Of a stretch of DNA of 64,000 nt, positions 1 to 12,599 are shown one piece after another. Source of the DNA: Dactylonectria macrodidyma. Lineage: Eukaryota; Ascomycota; Sordariomycetes; Hypocreales; Nectriaceae. Each line of letters starts with the position of its first letter. Positions within the stretch are counted from its first letter, which is position 1. The stretch spans positions 1-64,000 of the forward strand of contig JAGMUV010000048.1 of the NCBI GenBank assembly GCA_020744425.1. Reading direction: 5' to 3'. Made by a program: the position numbers and the translations under genes. The notes below the pieces were generated by a model. That model was not told the DNA's origin, did no database searches, and saw only the letters and a list, made by a program, of their open reading frames with translations.

Positions 1-980
1 AAATTAGAAAATCTTTTATAAAATAGTATTTTTTAAAGAATTTTAAAAATTTATTAAGCTTACTATAAGTAAAAATAGTAAAAGAAATAGTGCGAATTTT
101 ATATTACTAGCACTGTAAGTATATATAGCTTAAGAAAATTCCTAAAAATAAGATATATTATAAATAAGCTAGGTTTAAAATTTTAGTTATTTTAGACTTA
201 GTTTAACTTTTTAAGAACTTTTCTAAAATTTCAGTTTAAGGTGTATTTTGTAATTTCTAACTCGCTTGTATTTCTAACTCACTTATTATATACATTATAC
301 TAATAATACTCTTACTTTTAACTTTAATTATATATAAATTACTTAAAATATTAAAAAATTCTAATAATTTAACTTATATTATAATTATATAAATACTTAA
401 GAAGTATATTAAAGTTATAGTCCTCAGTAGCGCATACTTAAAAAGAGGCTAGAGATTAATCCATTAAAAAAAATATAACTAATAGTAAATAATAGTATAA
501 AGGCCTAAAACGCAAGCCTAAGGCAATAGTAACTCAGAATGACTAGAGTTTCTACTGCATCAGGGTGCAAGCCTTGCTATCCTTCGTCTCATAACAACTC
601 AAGCAATGCAAACACGTGATACAGAAACGCGGCAACGAGGAACGTGGCAGCGCAGAAACACAAGTCCGAACAGCGGTTTCAACAGCGACTTAAGAAGTAT
701 ATATTTAATATAAGCAGCTCTTTAACTATTAATATAACTAAGTTACTTTAATTTACTCTGATTACTATATATTATCATATATTGACTATTACTTATCGTA
801 ATACTACGATTACTGCTTAGTAAGTGTGACCTAACCGTTCTATTAATATAGACCCCGGTCTATCCCTTAGAAACCCATCCTTAAGCTATCCTATACCCCG
901 TACAGGCTAGCTTGTGAACACTACCGTTACAGATATGCTCTAGTTACTTGTTTCTATTGTAGCCGTTACTGCACCTAGCC
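1..980. other. AT-rich relic DNA, no gene
   Basis: The first ~520 bases are very rich in A, T and TpA steps, with few CpA or CpG steps, and every frame is full of stops. This is what repeat-induced point mutation leaves of a transposon. Similar short strings recur inside it (ttaagaagtatat near 400 and 690). Composition rises to ordinary levels after about 900. I cannot identify the parent element. Confidence 0.6.
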
Positions 981-1149
981 TCAAAATACTAACTTAACTA
1001 ACACCATGCTAAGAATGAAACATGAAGATGCATCAACATCTCAAGATATTGTTGATGGGAACCAGAATCGTGTCTTCGAAGATACAAACCCCATCTCCCA
1101 TCTAAAAAAACACTCTTACGCCATTCCTCTTCACCCCTTGGGTTATCTT

Positions 1150-4006
1150 TTATCCATGCCTTGCTGTTGCATCGCCACACCTCGTGGCATGCCCTCGACT
1201 GTCGACGACTGTCCCGTTTGTTGCTTTTAGAGGCCCGTGATTCCAGCACAAGGCCTCAGTTCCTACTGGATCGATTCGGCTGTCCCGCAACGCCCATCTC
1301 GACCAGATGATGGAGTGCTCGGCCCAGCTTGCAGCGTCCTTCTCCTGCTGTCGGTGCATGACGAACTCGGCCATCCGGCTCGTATAGACCTTGTTGATGT
1401 CGGCATACTCCTGTGCGATCCACTCGTATGTGCCCTTCCATTGCTCCATTATGTCGTGAATTGCCGGGAAATAATTCAACACATCCTCGTGACCTTGAGT
1501 ATCGTCGTCAGTCAACCAACCGTCCATTACCGTATAGTCAATACCGTTCTGAAGTTGTGTCGCTTGCCTCTTCATCTCTTTCATCAGCGAAACCTCTGAG
1601 CTCGCCATATCACGCATCTTGCGCAGACGAACAAGTGCAATTTCGTCAAAGAAGTGTCCGACATCATGGATACGATGGATGGCGTCCTCAGCCAGTCGAT
1701 TTACGCTTCTATTCAGTCCTCCATCATTGGGTAAACCCTGCATGACTTGCTGGACTTGGTCGTTGAGGCTACCCATGAGATCACACACCACCACAAGCTG
1801 ACCCCCCCATGCAAGGATGTCGCTGTATGATGGTAGAATATCGTCATTATGGAGACCACCTCTAAAGTTCATATCGATGGCGATGTTTATATGATGGAGT
1901 AACTTGTGTGCTGTGATATTCCGTTCTTGTGCGTCGGACCATTCATTTGGTGTCTTTAGGCCAGTCGGTAGACAAGGTGGCTGGGATGGTGAGAGTGAAG
2001 CTAAAAGATTCTAGAATAAGCGCAGTCCAAACAGTAGGAGGGGTTGAGATGGAGAAGCATCTAGATTGGATATGAAGAGTTTCGTCACATGCCCCCTCTC
2101 GTGTCTTATTTAGGTCCTTGGTTGAGACAAAGGGCCACGAGTAAAGGAGTCATTGGCAGAGTGTAGAATGTGTTTGTAACATACTTTCAGTTGAAGAAGA
2201 GGCTTCCCATTCTTTTAATTGCGACGGGAATGGGCATTGAGCACCTAAGACCTGAATCAAGCCCTCTTTCTCATAGAGGTCTGGAATCTCGCCGCTCGGT
2301 CTGGGGGGGTAGAGACAGCGCATCCTGTCCTGATCAGAGCCCCAGTTAGAATCCTCCTTGACAGCTTCCAATCGGAGTTTTTCAAGAAGGAGGGTCACAT
2401 ATCTGGCGCGGTTCCTTGCACTCTCCAAGTACGTCGTGGGTAGCATCGCATACACCGTTGAACGCATTTGAGATAGTATGCCAAAAGCTTCAACAAGGTC
2501 ATATTTCAGCTGCGCGAGGGATAGCTCCGAGTTGTACACACTCAGGGAATACTCAGTGCTGGTGTTGAAATAGCAGCGGGAGCAGCTATCCTTGACGCCA
2601 GGAGTTGTTGACTTTGATGAAGGGCAATGGGTACAGTTGGGTGCAAAAGTTGGAAGCGAGGTATAGCTCCTGGTGTTTCCCGGCTTCAACCGAAATGAGG
2701 ACGGCCCGTGACTGGCAATCGTCTCCAAGTCCACCAGGGTTGAATGGAGGACATGCTGGATATCATCGAAGAAGTAGCTCTCAGGCACAAAAGTGCCGTT
2801 CGAGGTGGACTCCCACGGTCTATAGGCCGGATAGAGAACTGAATCGGAGAACCACTCAGACGCAATAGGCTCCAAGTCATCAATCTTCCCTTCAAAGCGT
2901 TTCATGCCGGCCTGGCACTTCCAGCAATCCGGCTCTAGGCCTGCATGCCCGAATAGCATTAGACGAGGCACGCTGGCAAGACCCATCTCTATCTTGGATG
3001 CTCGGCTGAACCAGCCAACGGCAATCGCGGACCGTGGAGGTGAGGCAAATAAGCGAGTGGCGAGGGCCATCAAGATCTGAATGAGGAAGAGGCAAGGGGA
3101 CACAATGAAGAGGACGGAGACCATTGACACGAGTCGCATCATCAAAGTGCCAGAAGGTGAGATTGAGACTGCACCATCGACGTCGCTTTCGCTTGGGATA
3201 TTGCTGTTTCCATCGCTGCTGTCAAAACCATCGCCACTGCTGCTATCATAATTATAACCAGGTACGAAAACCTCAGCAAAAGCACGGTCGTCATGACTCG
3301 AAGTCGGGAATGTTTTGATCAGGCCAAGGTCTGCAATATAGGATGGGGAGGCGGCCCGAAGTCCTTCGGCATGCCACTCAACCGGCCAAGTGTCATCAAA
3401 CGAGTCCTGGCGAGAGATTCGGGTGTGTGGAAGTATAGCAAGGTCCAAATCGTCCGAGTCATCAGAGTCGTCTGTCCAAGTCTCGACTTGGTTGTCGTCT
3501 CGAAGGGTTTCAATGTGTGGGCGCTTAGCCGGACGAGAGACATCGTCTTCGACAGCGGAAGATCGTTTGATCGAGCCAGGACGATGAGTTCTCGGGGGAA
3601 ACACTTGAATGTGGGCCCCATTCGAATCTTTCTCGTAGGAGACGTAGAGATCAAGGGGCATGGGCGTGTGGTCTGCATGGCCTTGGATCGAAAGGCGAAT
3701 AGCTAGAGGAGGTATTGCAGAAGAACTGACACGACGCCGAGGACGAAGTCTCACATTTTTCAAAGGGCGCCGGCGAGGTGAGGTCCTCGGGGAAAGACGT
3801 GACGCAGAAAGACGTGGCACTGAAAGACGTGATGGCTGGCTGGTTTGGTCAGAGCCAGATGGGCGGCTTGGTGGACACGGCGACATGACGGTGGTAGAGT
3901 GTTGAGTCAAAGAAACAGATTGAGGTCCAAGATGCGAGAGGTGAAGACACCCAATAATTGAAAAAGCACCAGGGAAAAACAAGTGGTCATTGCGTGATAG
4001 AAGCAT
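1150..4006 (-). CDS. Large orphan protein with one membrane segment, two exons
   Basis: I do not recognise the family. Two open segments join through a plausible intron: exon 1 is 4006-2185, the intron 2184-2001 (184 nt, GTATGT donor, TTTTAG acceptor), exon 2 2000-1150. The join keeps frame and gives about 890 residues. The start could instead be the Met at 3886, because the first 40 residues are not obviously protein-like. Visible parts are: an Arg/Ser/Pro-rich basic N-terminus (about residues 40-90); an acidic Asp/Ser stretch (about 160-175 and 255-275); one hydrophobic segment of ~25 residues (about 290-315), likely a membrane helix; a Cys-containing middle (CWKCQ; later CTHC and CSRCYF); and a helical C-terminal half. 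The Cys pairs could bind metal, but I would not claim that. There are no lesions, so it is probably a live gene. It stands alone between AT-rich relic DNA and minisatellites. Confidence 0.7.
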
Positions 4007-4265
4007 GTACCAAGGTTCTTTGTTTGTCGCGGAGAGCCAAGAGACGGGTATGGCTTTTCTATTTTCCGCGACGTTGAGGCCAACTCAAAATAAGGGTCCG
4101 TGTTTAAAAGAAGAAGAAAGAAGCGCCATACGTTGTTGCAATGGTAACGTGGAAGGTTCCAAGCCGGAACTTGGATATGGCGTTGAAAGAGTTACGTCGT
4201 GGGCTCACCGAGATGTCTGCAGACTGGAGGCCACATCGAGATGTGGCCTAATGGCTAGCAGCACT
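4007..4265. other. Intergenic, upstream of the 4006 gene
   Basis: This is ordinary-composition DNA between the start of the minus-strand orphan gene and the first minisatellite. It should hold the promoter of that gene, but I see no clear TATA box or other motif. A 103-codon plus-strand frame here has no protein-like features. Confidence 0.4.
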
Positions 4266-4267
4266 GG

Positions 4268-4470
4268 AGAGGAACCAGCGACTATGCAAAAGAACCAGTG
4301 AATACCCACGCAAACGAACCAGTAAGGAAGAACTAGTGACTACATAGAAGAACCAGTGACTGCATTTAGGAACTAGCAGCTACAGAAAAGAACCAGCGGC
4401 TACATGAGGAACCAGCAACTACCTGGGAGAACTAGTAACTACTTACCAGAACTAGCAACTACTAGGGGCA
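4268..4470. repeat. Minisatellite, ~20-bp unit, about 10 copies
   Basis: Degenerate tandem units begin AACCAG or AACTAG, followed by (t/c)(g/a)(a/g)CTAC and a variable purine-rich tail. Unit length wobbles between 17 and 24 bp, so frame is not kept and the array is unlikely to be coding. Confidence 0.8.
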
Positions 4471-4559
4471 GATGGCTTTAGCTCTGCCAATAGATAAACC
4501 GCTTTGGGAAGAAACTACGTCCATAAGCGAGCTACTCGCCCCAAGTCATTCGCTTGTAG

Positions 4560-4965
4560 CGATCAGACCTTTCGGAGCAAGGTGGCTGGTCTAAGCCACA
4601 TGTTCGTCTGCGCTGCCTGCTCGCCAGAGAGGAGTCTCTTCTGAGAGGTACTCATCTGAGTGATTGCTCGTCAGAGCGGGTCCTCGTCTGAGAGGTGCTC
4701 GTCAGAGCTGCTTGCTCATCGGAGCGGAGTCTCTTCTGAGAGGCGCTCACCAGAGCGGCTTGCTCGCCTGAGCGACTTGTTCACCAAAACAAATTCTCAT
4801 CGGAGAGGCTTGCTCGCCAGAGCGGAATCTCATCTGAGAGATGCTCATTAGAGCGGCTTGCTCTTCAGAGTGATTTGCTCATCTGAGCGAATTCTCGTCT
4901 GTGAGGTGCTTACCAGAGCGTAGTGCCGTCAAAGCGTCTTGCTCTTCTGAGCAGATCCTTTCTTC
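4560..4965. repeat. Second minisatellite, GAGAGG...GCTCGTCAGAGCG family
   Basis: A higher-order tandem array. Short blocks of 14-16 bp (GCTTGCTCNTCNGAGCG) alternate with GAGAGGTGCTC blocks, making larger units of about 48 bp. Units diverge by a few substitutions. The array lies directly after the 20-bp minisatellite, separated by ~90 bp. No reading frame is maintained throughout. Confidence 0.8.
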
Positions 4966-7478
4966 GGGGATTCTCTTTTCAACGATGCACAGTTCATTAC
5001 TGAAAAGTCAAAGCTGAGAATGGTGAGGGGAAAGAAAACTTAAGCTCTTGCTGAAGGCGGTAACGAATTGTGCCGTCCTGGTGGCGGTGAAATAATCTTA
5101 GTAGAGGTGAGGTGAACAAAGAAAATAGGGTGGTGGCTTGCTGGATTGGTACGTGTGACCGCATCATCGGGCACGCCGGTCTGCTAAAGATGCACTGATT
5201 GGAACTAAAAACGTAGCAAACAGAAATGTCCCTGGTGAACAGAACAATCATCAGATCAAATTCCTCCAAGAGGTAGAGAGGAGGAATACGTAGAAGCGCC
5301 GTCCCGAACTGACCATTCCACAATGTTCATTACGAGCCTCGCCCGAAACAAACTCGCCGAGCCAAGGTACAAATTACCTTCAATTGACTTCGGTGTCTGC
5401 AATCGACTATTGCTGTCTTCCCATATGCCTTGCGGACGGATTCTAAAGATACTAAAGGTTGAAGTAATGGCTGGTTGATCTAACACAACCTCTCGTCGCA
5501 CCGCTGCTAGGTTTACCGTGTATTTCCCTTTCACGCCTTCTCAACCAGAACCAGTGACAAAGTGGATCTTGGGGCTATGGCCGGAAAGAAAGCCCGCTGA
5601 AGGTAATACTAGGTTTCTTTCTGCCGCCCAGTTACTACTTCAAGTATTCTAGGTACATCTAGTAAAAATTCCGACCACAGTCAAAACATTAGAGCCTGCG
5701 AACACTCTTTGTTACCCAGTGAGTGCGATCCAGTGGTATGACTGCTCCTTACTTAGCTAAGAAGGCTGGGAATAGTTTACTAACTACATTCAGCACACTG
5801 ATTCCATCTAGCATAGTGATTACATTCTGCGTCCCGACTATATTTGACGAAGCTAGTGACAACCGATGGTGACAACAATAAAGCGTTGACATATCGTGAA
5901 ATTGCCAGCATAGTCTTATGGACATGTAACTGCAGGCACAAGACTCTGAATGATTGATGCTGATTTTGGTGAACCACCCTGGTTAGGTCCGAAGGAGGCA
6001 GTCCCTTCAATAACATGTTAATCATTTTTTTTTGTTTCTTAATACGTCACTAATTTCGAAACCTGGTTAGCGACTTGCTTGCGTTTATGGATGACACGCC
6101 CACTTTCGGTTAAGTAGTCTTAAGACACCTGCATGCAGACAGATAAGGCATCCATATCGTTTGAGGCGCCCCAACTACGAGGAGCATCGCAAGGCTAGAT
6201 CAGGAGGAAATCCGTATTAGGTCTGACCAGGTGAGGCTGTGTATTTTCTGCTGCTTGATGAGCCTCCAAAGCGTGAGGCAAGATTCCTATCTTCAGCGGG
6301 CCAAAGATGATCTTGGCGATGGGAAGGCAATTAAAAGACGTCTGATTAGGGTCTTGTATCGTCAACATGTGTACAATCCTACGGCGGAGGCCGTGCTGGA
6401 CAATGGTGAGCGAGCAGTCAGACCCGTATTATTGGCAGACATAGACCGGTGTTAGTCAAGGCGGAGCGTTTTACTGCTCACTCCAAGTGGAATGGTGAAA
6501 ACGAGATTGCCTTTATGCTTCATATGAGAGAGAAAGATGTGAAGCTGGCCAGCTGAGAGCTCATGAAATCTCAGGAACACAAGAAAGGTACTGTCTCTGT
6601 CGCAGAGGAGTAATACACGCCCAAGGAATGTGAAGATCCCACCTAATGAAGCCCAGACCAAGTGTTCGAGCCGAGGGGCCCTGCCCAATCATGATAAAGG
6701 ACGATTCGTATATGGTTGCCATGGCCGTGTAGGAAAGGTCTGTCGAAGTTTGATACTATGAAAAGGCAGCCCTAAACACGCAGCCCTTGTGTCAGCCGTA
6801 TCTGTAAACCCTATTGGAGATCTTTCCGGGTTCTAGGTTTATTAATAGGGCGTCAGATGCGTAACTCCAGATTCGACCTAGGGCGGTTATTGATTGCCAA
6901 GCGAGACACATGCGGCTGGATTGTTTATCGGTTGCCTTCCCAGACGTTCTATCAACAACCCTACACTATTTTGTGGATCGCACATGTCTTCATGCGCTGT
7001 TATGGGTGTTGTTTTCAGCAATTCCATGACCTCCTTAGAGGTTGTCTTGGTGACTGCCTTGGGAGAGCAGACTCTATCTATAGTTTCGGATCGTTATATG
7101 ACTTTAGCCCTTGCTAGTATGGAAACTATGCAAGAACACGAAGAGAGAGTGTACTCTCTGTAGATAACTGCGTCTTTTCTCCCAGTGGTCAATGTTGCTC
7201 TGTTTCCTCTGACAATTCTGGGCCTTACATTTCCAGTGTCTTTGTGATGTGATGCATGCACCACAATTCTGTTGAACCTAGGGCAATGTTTGAAATGTGT
7301 GATAATTAACTTGCATTCAATCTGTCACGTTTCCAGTAATGAGGGCCTGGAACATGTTGTGCGGCGCTGGACGATGGGGCTCTTTCTAGTGTACCATACG
7401 TACGATGCATGCGATGTTCTCAGAGGCTTTGATGGCCATGAACTTCACCAATGTCTCCATGTCCTTGTTTTCTAGAGT

Positions 7479-7540
7479 ATGTTATTTTGACTTTGTGGCA
7501 GCAGCAATTCGCTCCAATGAAGTGGACAGCTTGCAAGTAG
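7479..7540 (-). repeat. Dispersed desert repeat, copy 1
   Basis: Reverse-oriented copy of a family whose core in the other orientation reads AGGCGAGTTGCTG followed by CACGAGGTCAAAATAACAC with substitutions. The copy shows TGTTATTTTGACTTTGTGG, then GCAATTCGCTCC, then AGTGGACAGC. Confidence 0.65.
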
Positions 7541-9430
7541 TCATTGTTACCCAGGCTTTCAATCCAATCGACAATGTCCCCGTTATCCTGAGTTTCTAAG
7601 GCGTAGGCAACTGCGGCCTTGATTCCTCTTACTTTGAAAGTATTTTCTTCAACTGACTTCTCATCTGGCTTCTTTGCAGAACCGTCAATGACGAAAATGT
7701 CAAACGGTCGTCGCTTCCATGACGACTGAGTAGGATCACGAACTGTTGACAAGATAAATTCGAATGAGATGGTGATTTTCGAGTGGAATCAGGGACATGT
7801 TCCACAAGAACGTCTTAATAGTGTCATGCTGGCCTTGTTTGATAGTGGAGATGAGGCTGAGGACGACGAGTACATCGGGGAAATATCGTAGATAATGATG
7901 ATATTTGGTAACCGTGGAAGCATTAGATATTGAAAGCGCTGAGATTGTGAAAGAAAACTGTGTCACCTAGACTTCGTACCAGTATCAAATGGCCTCTTGG
8001 TAAGCCGGACAGCCTTCACATAGTAGATAACCATGTGAGACAGTCAGAGAGTCGAAAGATAGACCTGAATGTGAAGGAACTGGAGTATCTGCACCGAGCT
8101 TACTACATAATTACGTATTCACACCTTTTTAAAGCAAATGATGCGTCTGTGCCCGACTTCCAAGTGGATGGGAATGGACGTATATGCTAAGAAGAACTGG
8201 CTTAAGGCAGGATGATATTCAAGAAGTCATTAGCAAGCAACCTACTCCTCCTTACGCCAGCTTCCCTCATTAGAGTTGCAGAACCTCTCTCTATTGATTA
8301 TCTACAAGACGATGTAGTAAAGTAGAAGGGGCCAGCTACTGTCTGATGTCTCCGAAAATTACCACCAGAGTTACGTCGTGACATGTTAGTGTACCTATCT
8401 AAGGTAAATTGTATACTCAGATGAAGAGCAAATTGAGTTTGGCAGCTGCCTGCAGAGACATAACTCCTGATCGTCTACATTTATCTCTTAGAATCAACTC
8501 CTAGGTCTGCAAGATTCATAGGTACGCATAAGTCCTTTAAAGCAACTAATTTCTAATTGCTCCTTTGCTCTACTCCTGCCTAGCGAGATAAGCCGGGCTC
8601 TTCATATGCTATATAGTGAGAACTACGCAGCTCGATATATAGTCCGCACTTTTATATCACCTCTAGGACAGGGAAGATGTTATCAACTGTCAATACCGAA
8701 GCGAAACATAACGCCATAGACACAACTTAAAGCGGTAATACCTCATCTGCCATACTTCGATTAGCAGCATCATAATGCTTCTTCTACCGACTGCTTCAAA
8801 CAAAGGAGGCGCGTATAATATATGAGTTCCGTTTTCCTTTTGGCTAAATTCGGTGCACCAGTGTCTGAAAATCAGCATGGAATGAATCGATAGTGATTGA
8901 GCTACGTCCGGCCGCTCAGCCTGCAGATGCTGTGATCTAGAGTAGCCGCCATATATCCACTACATACGAAAAAAATCGGTACTCCCAATTCCAGAGCTTT
9001 CACCAGGAAAATAAGTCGATGCCAGATATACGACTACTAGAATGCCTAGAAACCGGGGTCTCATACAAATTAATACTTGCTCAATCTTAAATCAAATACT
9101 AAAGTGACAATCTCTGCAGATAAAATGACCATCTCTCATCGAATTCGCCCGGTTGACACACATACACTGGAGCTGTATCCTCGTTCAGTTGTCTCTGCGT
9201 CCTAGGCATCAATCTGCTCTTAACGTTTCGAAATAGGATGAAGATATACTTGAGACGGCTATGGAATGATCATAAAGCTAGGATGCGGCAGAAATCATAA
9301 GAATAATGTGGTATGATGATCTTTCTGCGAAAAGAAGGTGGCGAAGCCCCCATCATAGGAAGGATCATCTGTGTCGGCTAAGGCCCTATAATTCAGACGC
9401 AAATCGGGATCATTGCGAAAAGAAAATGCC

Positions 9431-9491
9431 GTGTTTTGACTTTGTGCTAACAGCAACTCGCCCATTGATGGAGCGGACAGTCTTCAAGTAG
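9431..9491 (-). repeat. Dispersed desert repeat, copy 2
   Basis: Same family and orientation as the 7479 copy: GTGTTTTGACTTTGTGC, AACTCGCC, then TTGATGGAGCGGACAGTC. It aligns over its whole length with the 7479 and 26440 copies. Confidence 0.7.
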
Positions 9492-12461
9492 TAAATTGAG
9501 CTGACAGCTACATCTGTGCCGAATACCCGGAACCGATGTTTTTTCAACTCTCAACACTACTCCACTAAAATTTCCGATGAAGATTTGATCTTACAGGCTG
9601 TTTTTCAACATTGTGGTACTAGCAACTTGCCTCCGGATAGCGTAGACAGGTTCTTCCTCCTAGAAATTATGTCAGAGTCAACATATCTGCCAACAACGAA
9701 ATAAGGGGCCATACACTTGGCTAGGTTCTCGACGGCTGGAGTTGACTTCCAATCAAATAACTGTCCCCTCTGCGTGAATTGCTATAGGATGTTCATCTTT
9801 CTGGTTTGGTAGGTCTGTTTCGGTCAACGACGAGCTATTCGTAGACGGTTGCGATCGTATTGGAGATATTGTTTCCCATATAGGTAATATCCAAGTTGTT
9901 ATTGACTTCCTTTGTTGGGAAAGTTACTTTATCGTAGAACTCAGGCACGTTGGTTTTCTATGGTCCATCGACTCTTTTCCCAACCCGCTCCTGAAGTGGC
10001 AGTATAGCTTCCATTATATCATCCTCTTCAAATCTCCTCATAGACTAATGCTCATCCTTCGCACATTGTTTCTCCCTCGCGTGATGATTCATTCTCGAGG
10101 CAAACCCAGCCTTCTTTCTCGCATGCCATTGCGAGAAGATTATTGTTCAGGCACAACTGTCTAAAATTTTAACATCCAAGAAAGGTCTTCGCATCTCGGA
10201 TCAATTTTATTTGAAGTCGAACTCTGATGAGCCTGAGACATCCTCAGCCTCACTGGTGGAGAATGTCTCTTGTATGTACATGTGACTACTCAGGGACGTC
10301 ACGGCATTCAGGATCCTGTTCAGCGTTGCGTGTCCTGCTAGAATGGTAAGTACAAATAATGTGTACCCAGTCAAATCACACAGACGAGGAGGTGTTGATA
10401 TAGAGAAAAGTCCTCTGAATGCGAAAGAGAAATGATAATCAACACACTTGACTGAGTTCTAATGGTATAATATCGTAGAATACAGTAGTAATAGACGTCT
10501 TTTCCCACGAACATTCATTATTAAGCTGCACCAGAAATGAGGAACATAAAAGAACGGTCAAAAACCTCAACCCCGTAGTCTGCTTCGCTGCATCTCACTA
10601 TTGCATGGGCTCACCCTCCTTTGGGATGACATGACAAAACGTGAGCATGAGATGACACAGTACTGCCATACACTGAAAGTTTTGACGGTCGTGAGAGTAA
10701 CGTCTTCAGGCATCGCATGGCTCAAGTCCGAAAATGGCGTCTTGAAGACGATTCAAAGATTAGCTGAGGTTCTGATGGGTCTGCACACTGATGGCGAAAT
10801 CTATTTCGAACTCTATTTACCCGAACATCAATTTGTCTAACGTTAGCGGTGTCTACGGCAACGCCTGATGGCCCATACCTTACATCTCTTTCTCTGCCTT
10901 CTTTAAAGATTAAAGACATGACAAGGCTGAATACATCTAACAAACAGCAAAGACGTTTAAACATGCCTTCATATATTTAGACCTCCATGTGAGTCTGTTG
11001 TAATGAGCATTTAGGTCTGGCCGGTATGGCTATTTCGGGCGATAGAAATTCCCAACGCTCGTTACATGACCTCTGTGATGTATTTCACATGAATATCTTT
11101 GAGGCTACTGGGCCCCACGGTCGATAGAATGAAGCTGTCGGCTGAGATCGAAAGGTTGTGGCCTTGTTTGTCGTCCAGAAAGACATGTACTACATGTCCG
11201 AACAGACGGAATCGAGAAATGTTGCCATGCGGATAGGCGATTAGCCTCACGTGTCTTCACTGTCACTGTCTTTGTCGTCGCATTCGTCTTCGAGGTCTAA
11301 TAATTCAGCAGGGACCATGCCCTACCCTATTTGTCAGAGCAGCTAAAGCGTCAAGTTCCGCCCCGATATCAACAAGGGGTAGGATTTGTATAAAGACTTG
11401 CTCAACGATCCTCTTGACTACGACAAATCTCTTCGATCACCTCAAAGCCACAAGTTCGCTCATTATAGAGGACCGAGAACTACGTAGCTATCTGGGAATG
11501 AACCTGAAAGACTGTCCTCGCTTTTGAAGGTAGACAATTTCAACATCTTGACCAAAGTTTTCCTTCTGGCTCTCGTAATTATACTCCGTACTGTAAGTCG
11601 ATGGTCTTTAACCATGAAACTCTCCTGTGACTTAGTGTGAACATGGGGATGTGTCTGCTGTACCTACGTGGGATACGCGACTCATTTACAAGCGCCAGCC
11701 TGCCTAAACGAAATCACTAATGCATCTAGACATGAGAGGTTTGAGGGAGGCGGGCCAACTAGCACCTGGATGGCTGAAAAGCGTCCTAATGTGAGAAAGA
11801 AGGTTGTCTGCACTAAAGTTGTTGAGGAGAAAGGGACGGCCAATCATGATTTATGCATCCCGGTCGCTCTCGGAGTTATCTCTGAAATGTTGTAGCACGC
11901 CCCCTGTAGAAAGCCTTGATACTCTAGACCCTCAAGTTGCCCTGATGTCCGGCCGTAGCCTGGCCATCCGAGTTGTATCATCTTGTTTCATTGTACGGAT
12001 CCTACGTTCGTTTCGAAGAGTTCTCTCGAATGCCTGCAACTTGTTTGGAAGTTGCACATTTGGCGTGAAGAATGCAAAGCCACGCCTAACGACTAGGCTT
12101 TGTTCGTTATAAAAGAACAAGACATTCTGCAGGGTGAGCGTTGGCGTACTGAACAGGGGCTTCGTCAACGACCCAAACATAAGAGTGAAGATACATGGGG
12201 TCATTTCCACAACAACGCCAGAGCTATGACAGGGAGCCGTTTGGCCATGACCAGTTTCATTATCACTCCAATGGAGACTCCCGACAATAGATCAGATTGA
12301 TTTGAGGATAGCCGATTCAATAGTCTTCGTTGTCATTGTCTTGGGCTCTAAGGACTGTTCTATCATCTGATGTTGTGTATTTAATGGTGAGGGTAATAGG
12401 CAACGGGAAATACATCCCGGCGTAGAACGAAGTGGTTATCTGTCACATCTATCAACTGTTA

Positions 12462-12578
12462 AGACTGAAGACCAGTCTCAAAGGCTCGGATCTCTAGCAA
12501 GCCGGTCTCAAAGACCCGGCTTCCTAACAAGCCGGTCTCGAAGACCCGGATCCCAAGGGATCCGGTCTAACGAGAAAC
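12462..12578. repeat. Short tandem array of ~30-bp units with hairpin potential
   Basis: Three to four units of about 30 bp each centre on CCGGTCTCAAAGACCCGG or a one-base variant. The unit is itself an imperfect palindrome (CCGG-TCT...AGA-CCCGG), so each copy can form a small stem-loop. A decayed copy starts the array at about 12466. Confidence 0.75.
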
Positions 12579-12599
12579 CTTATCATAGCTATGAGAGCA

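Larger units (their letters stand above)
4970..12455. other. Gene desert, part 1
   Basis: I find no gene I can support. Open frames are all under ~110 codons, lack conserved motifs and have no convincing intron pattern. The sequence is neither extremely AT-rich nor low-complexity, so it looks like old duplicated or transposed DNA drifting without selection. It contains two minus-oriented copies of the dispersed repeat (7479, 9431). Confidence 0.6.
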
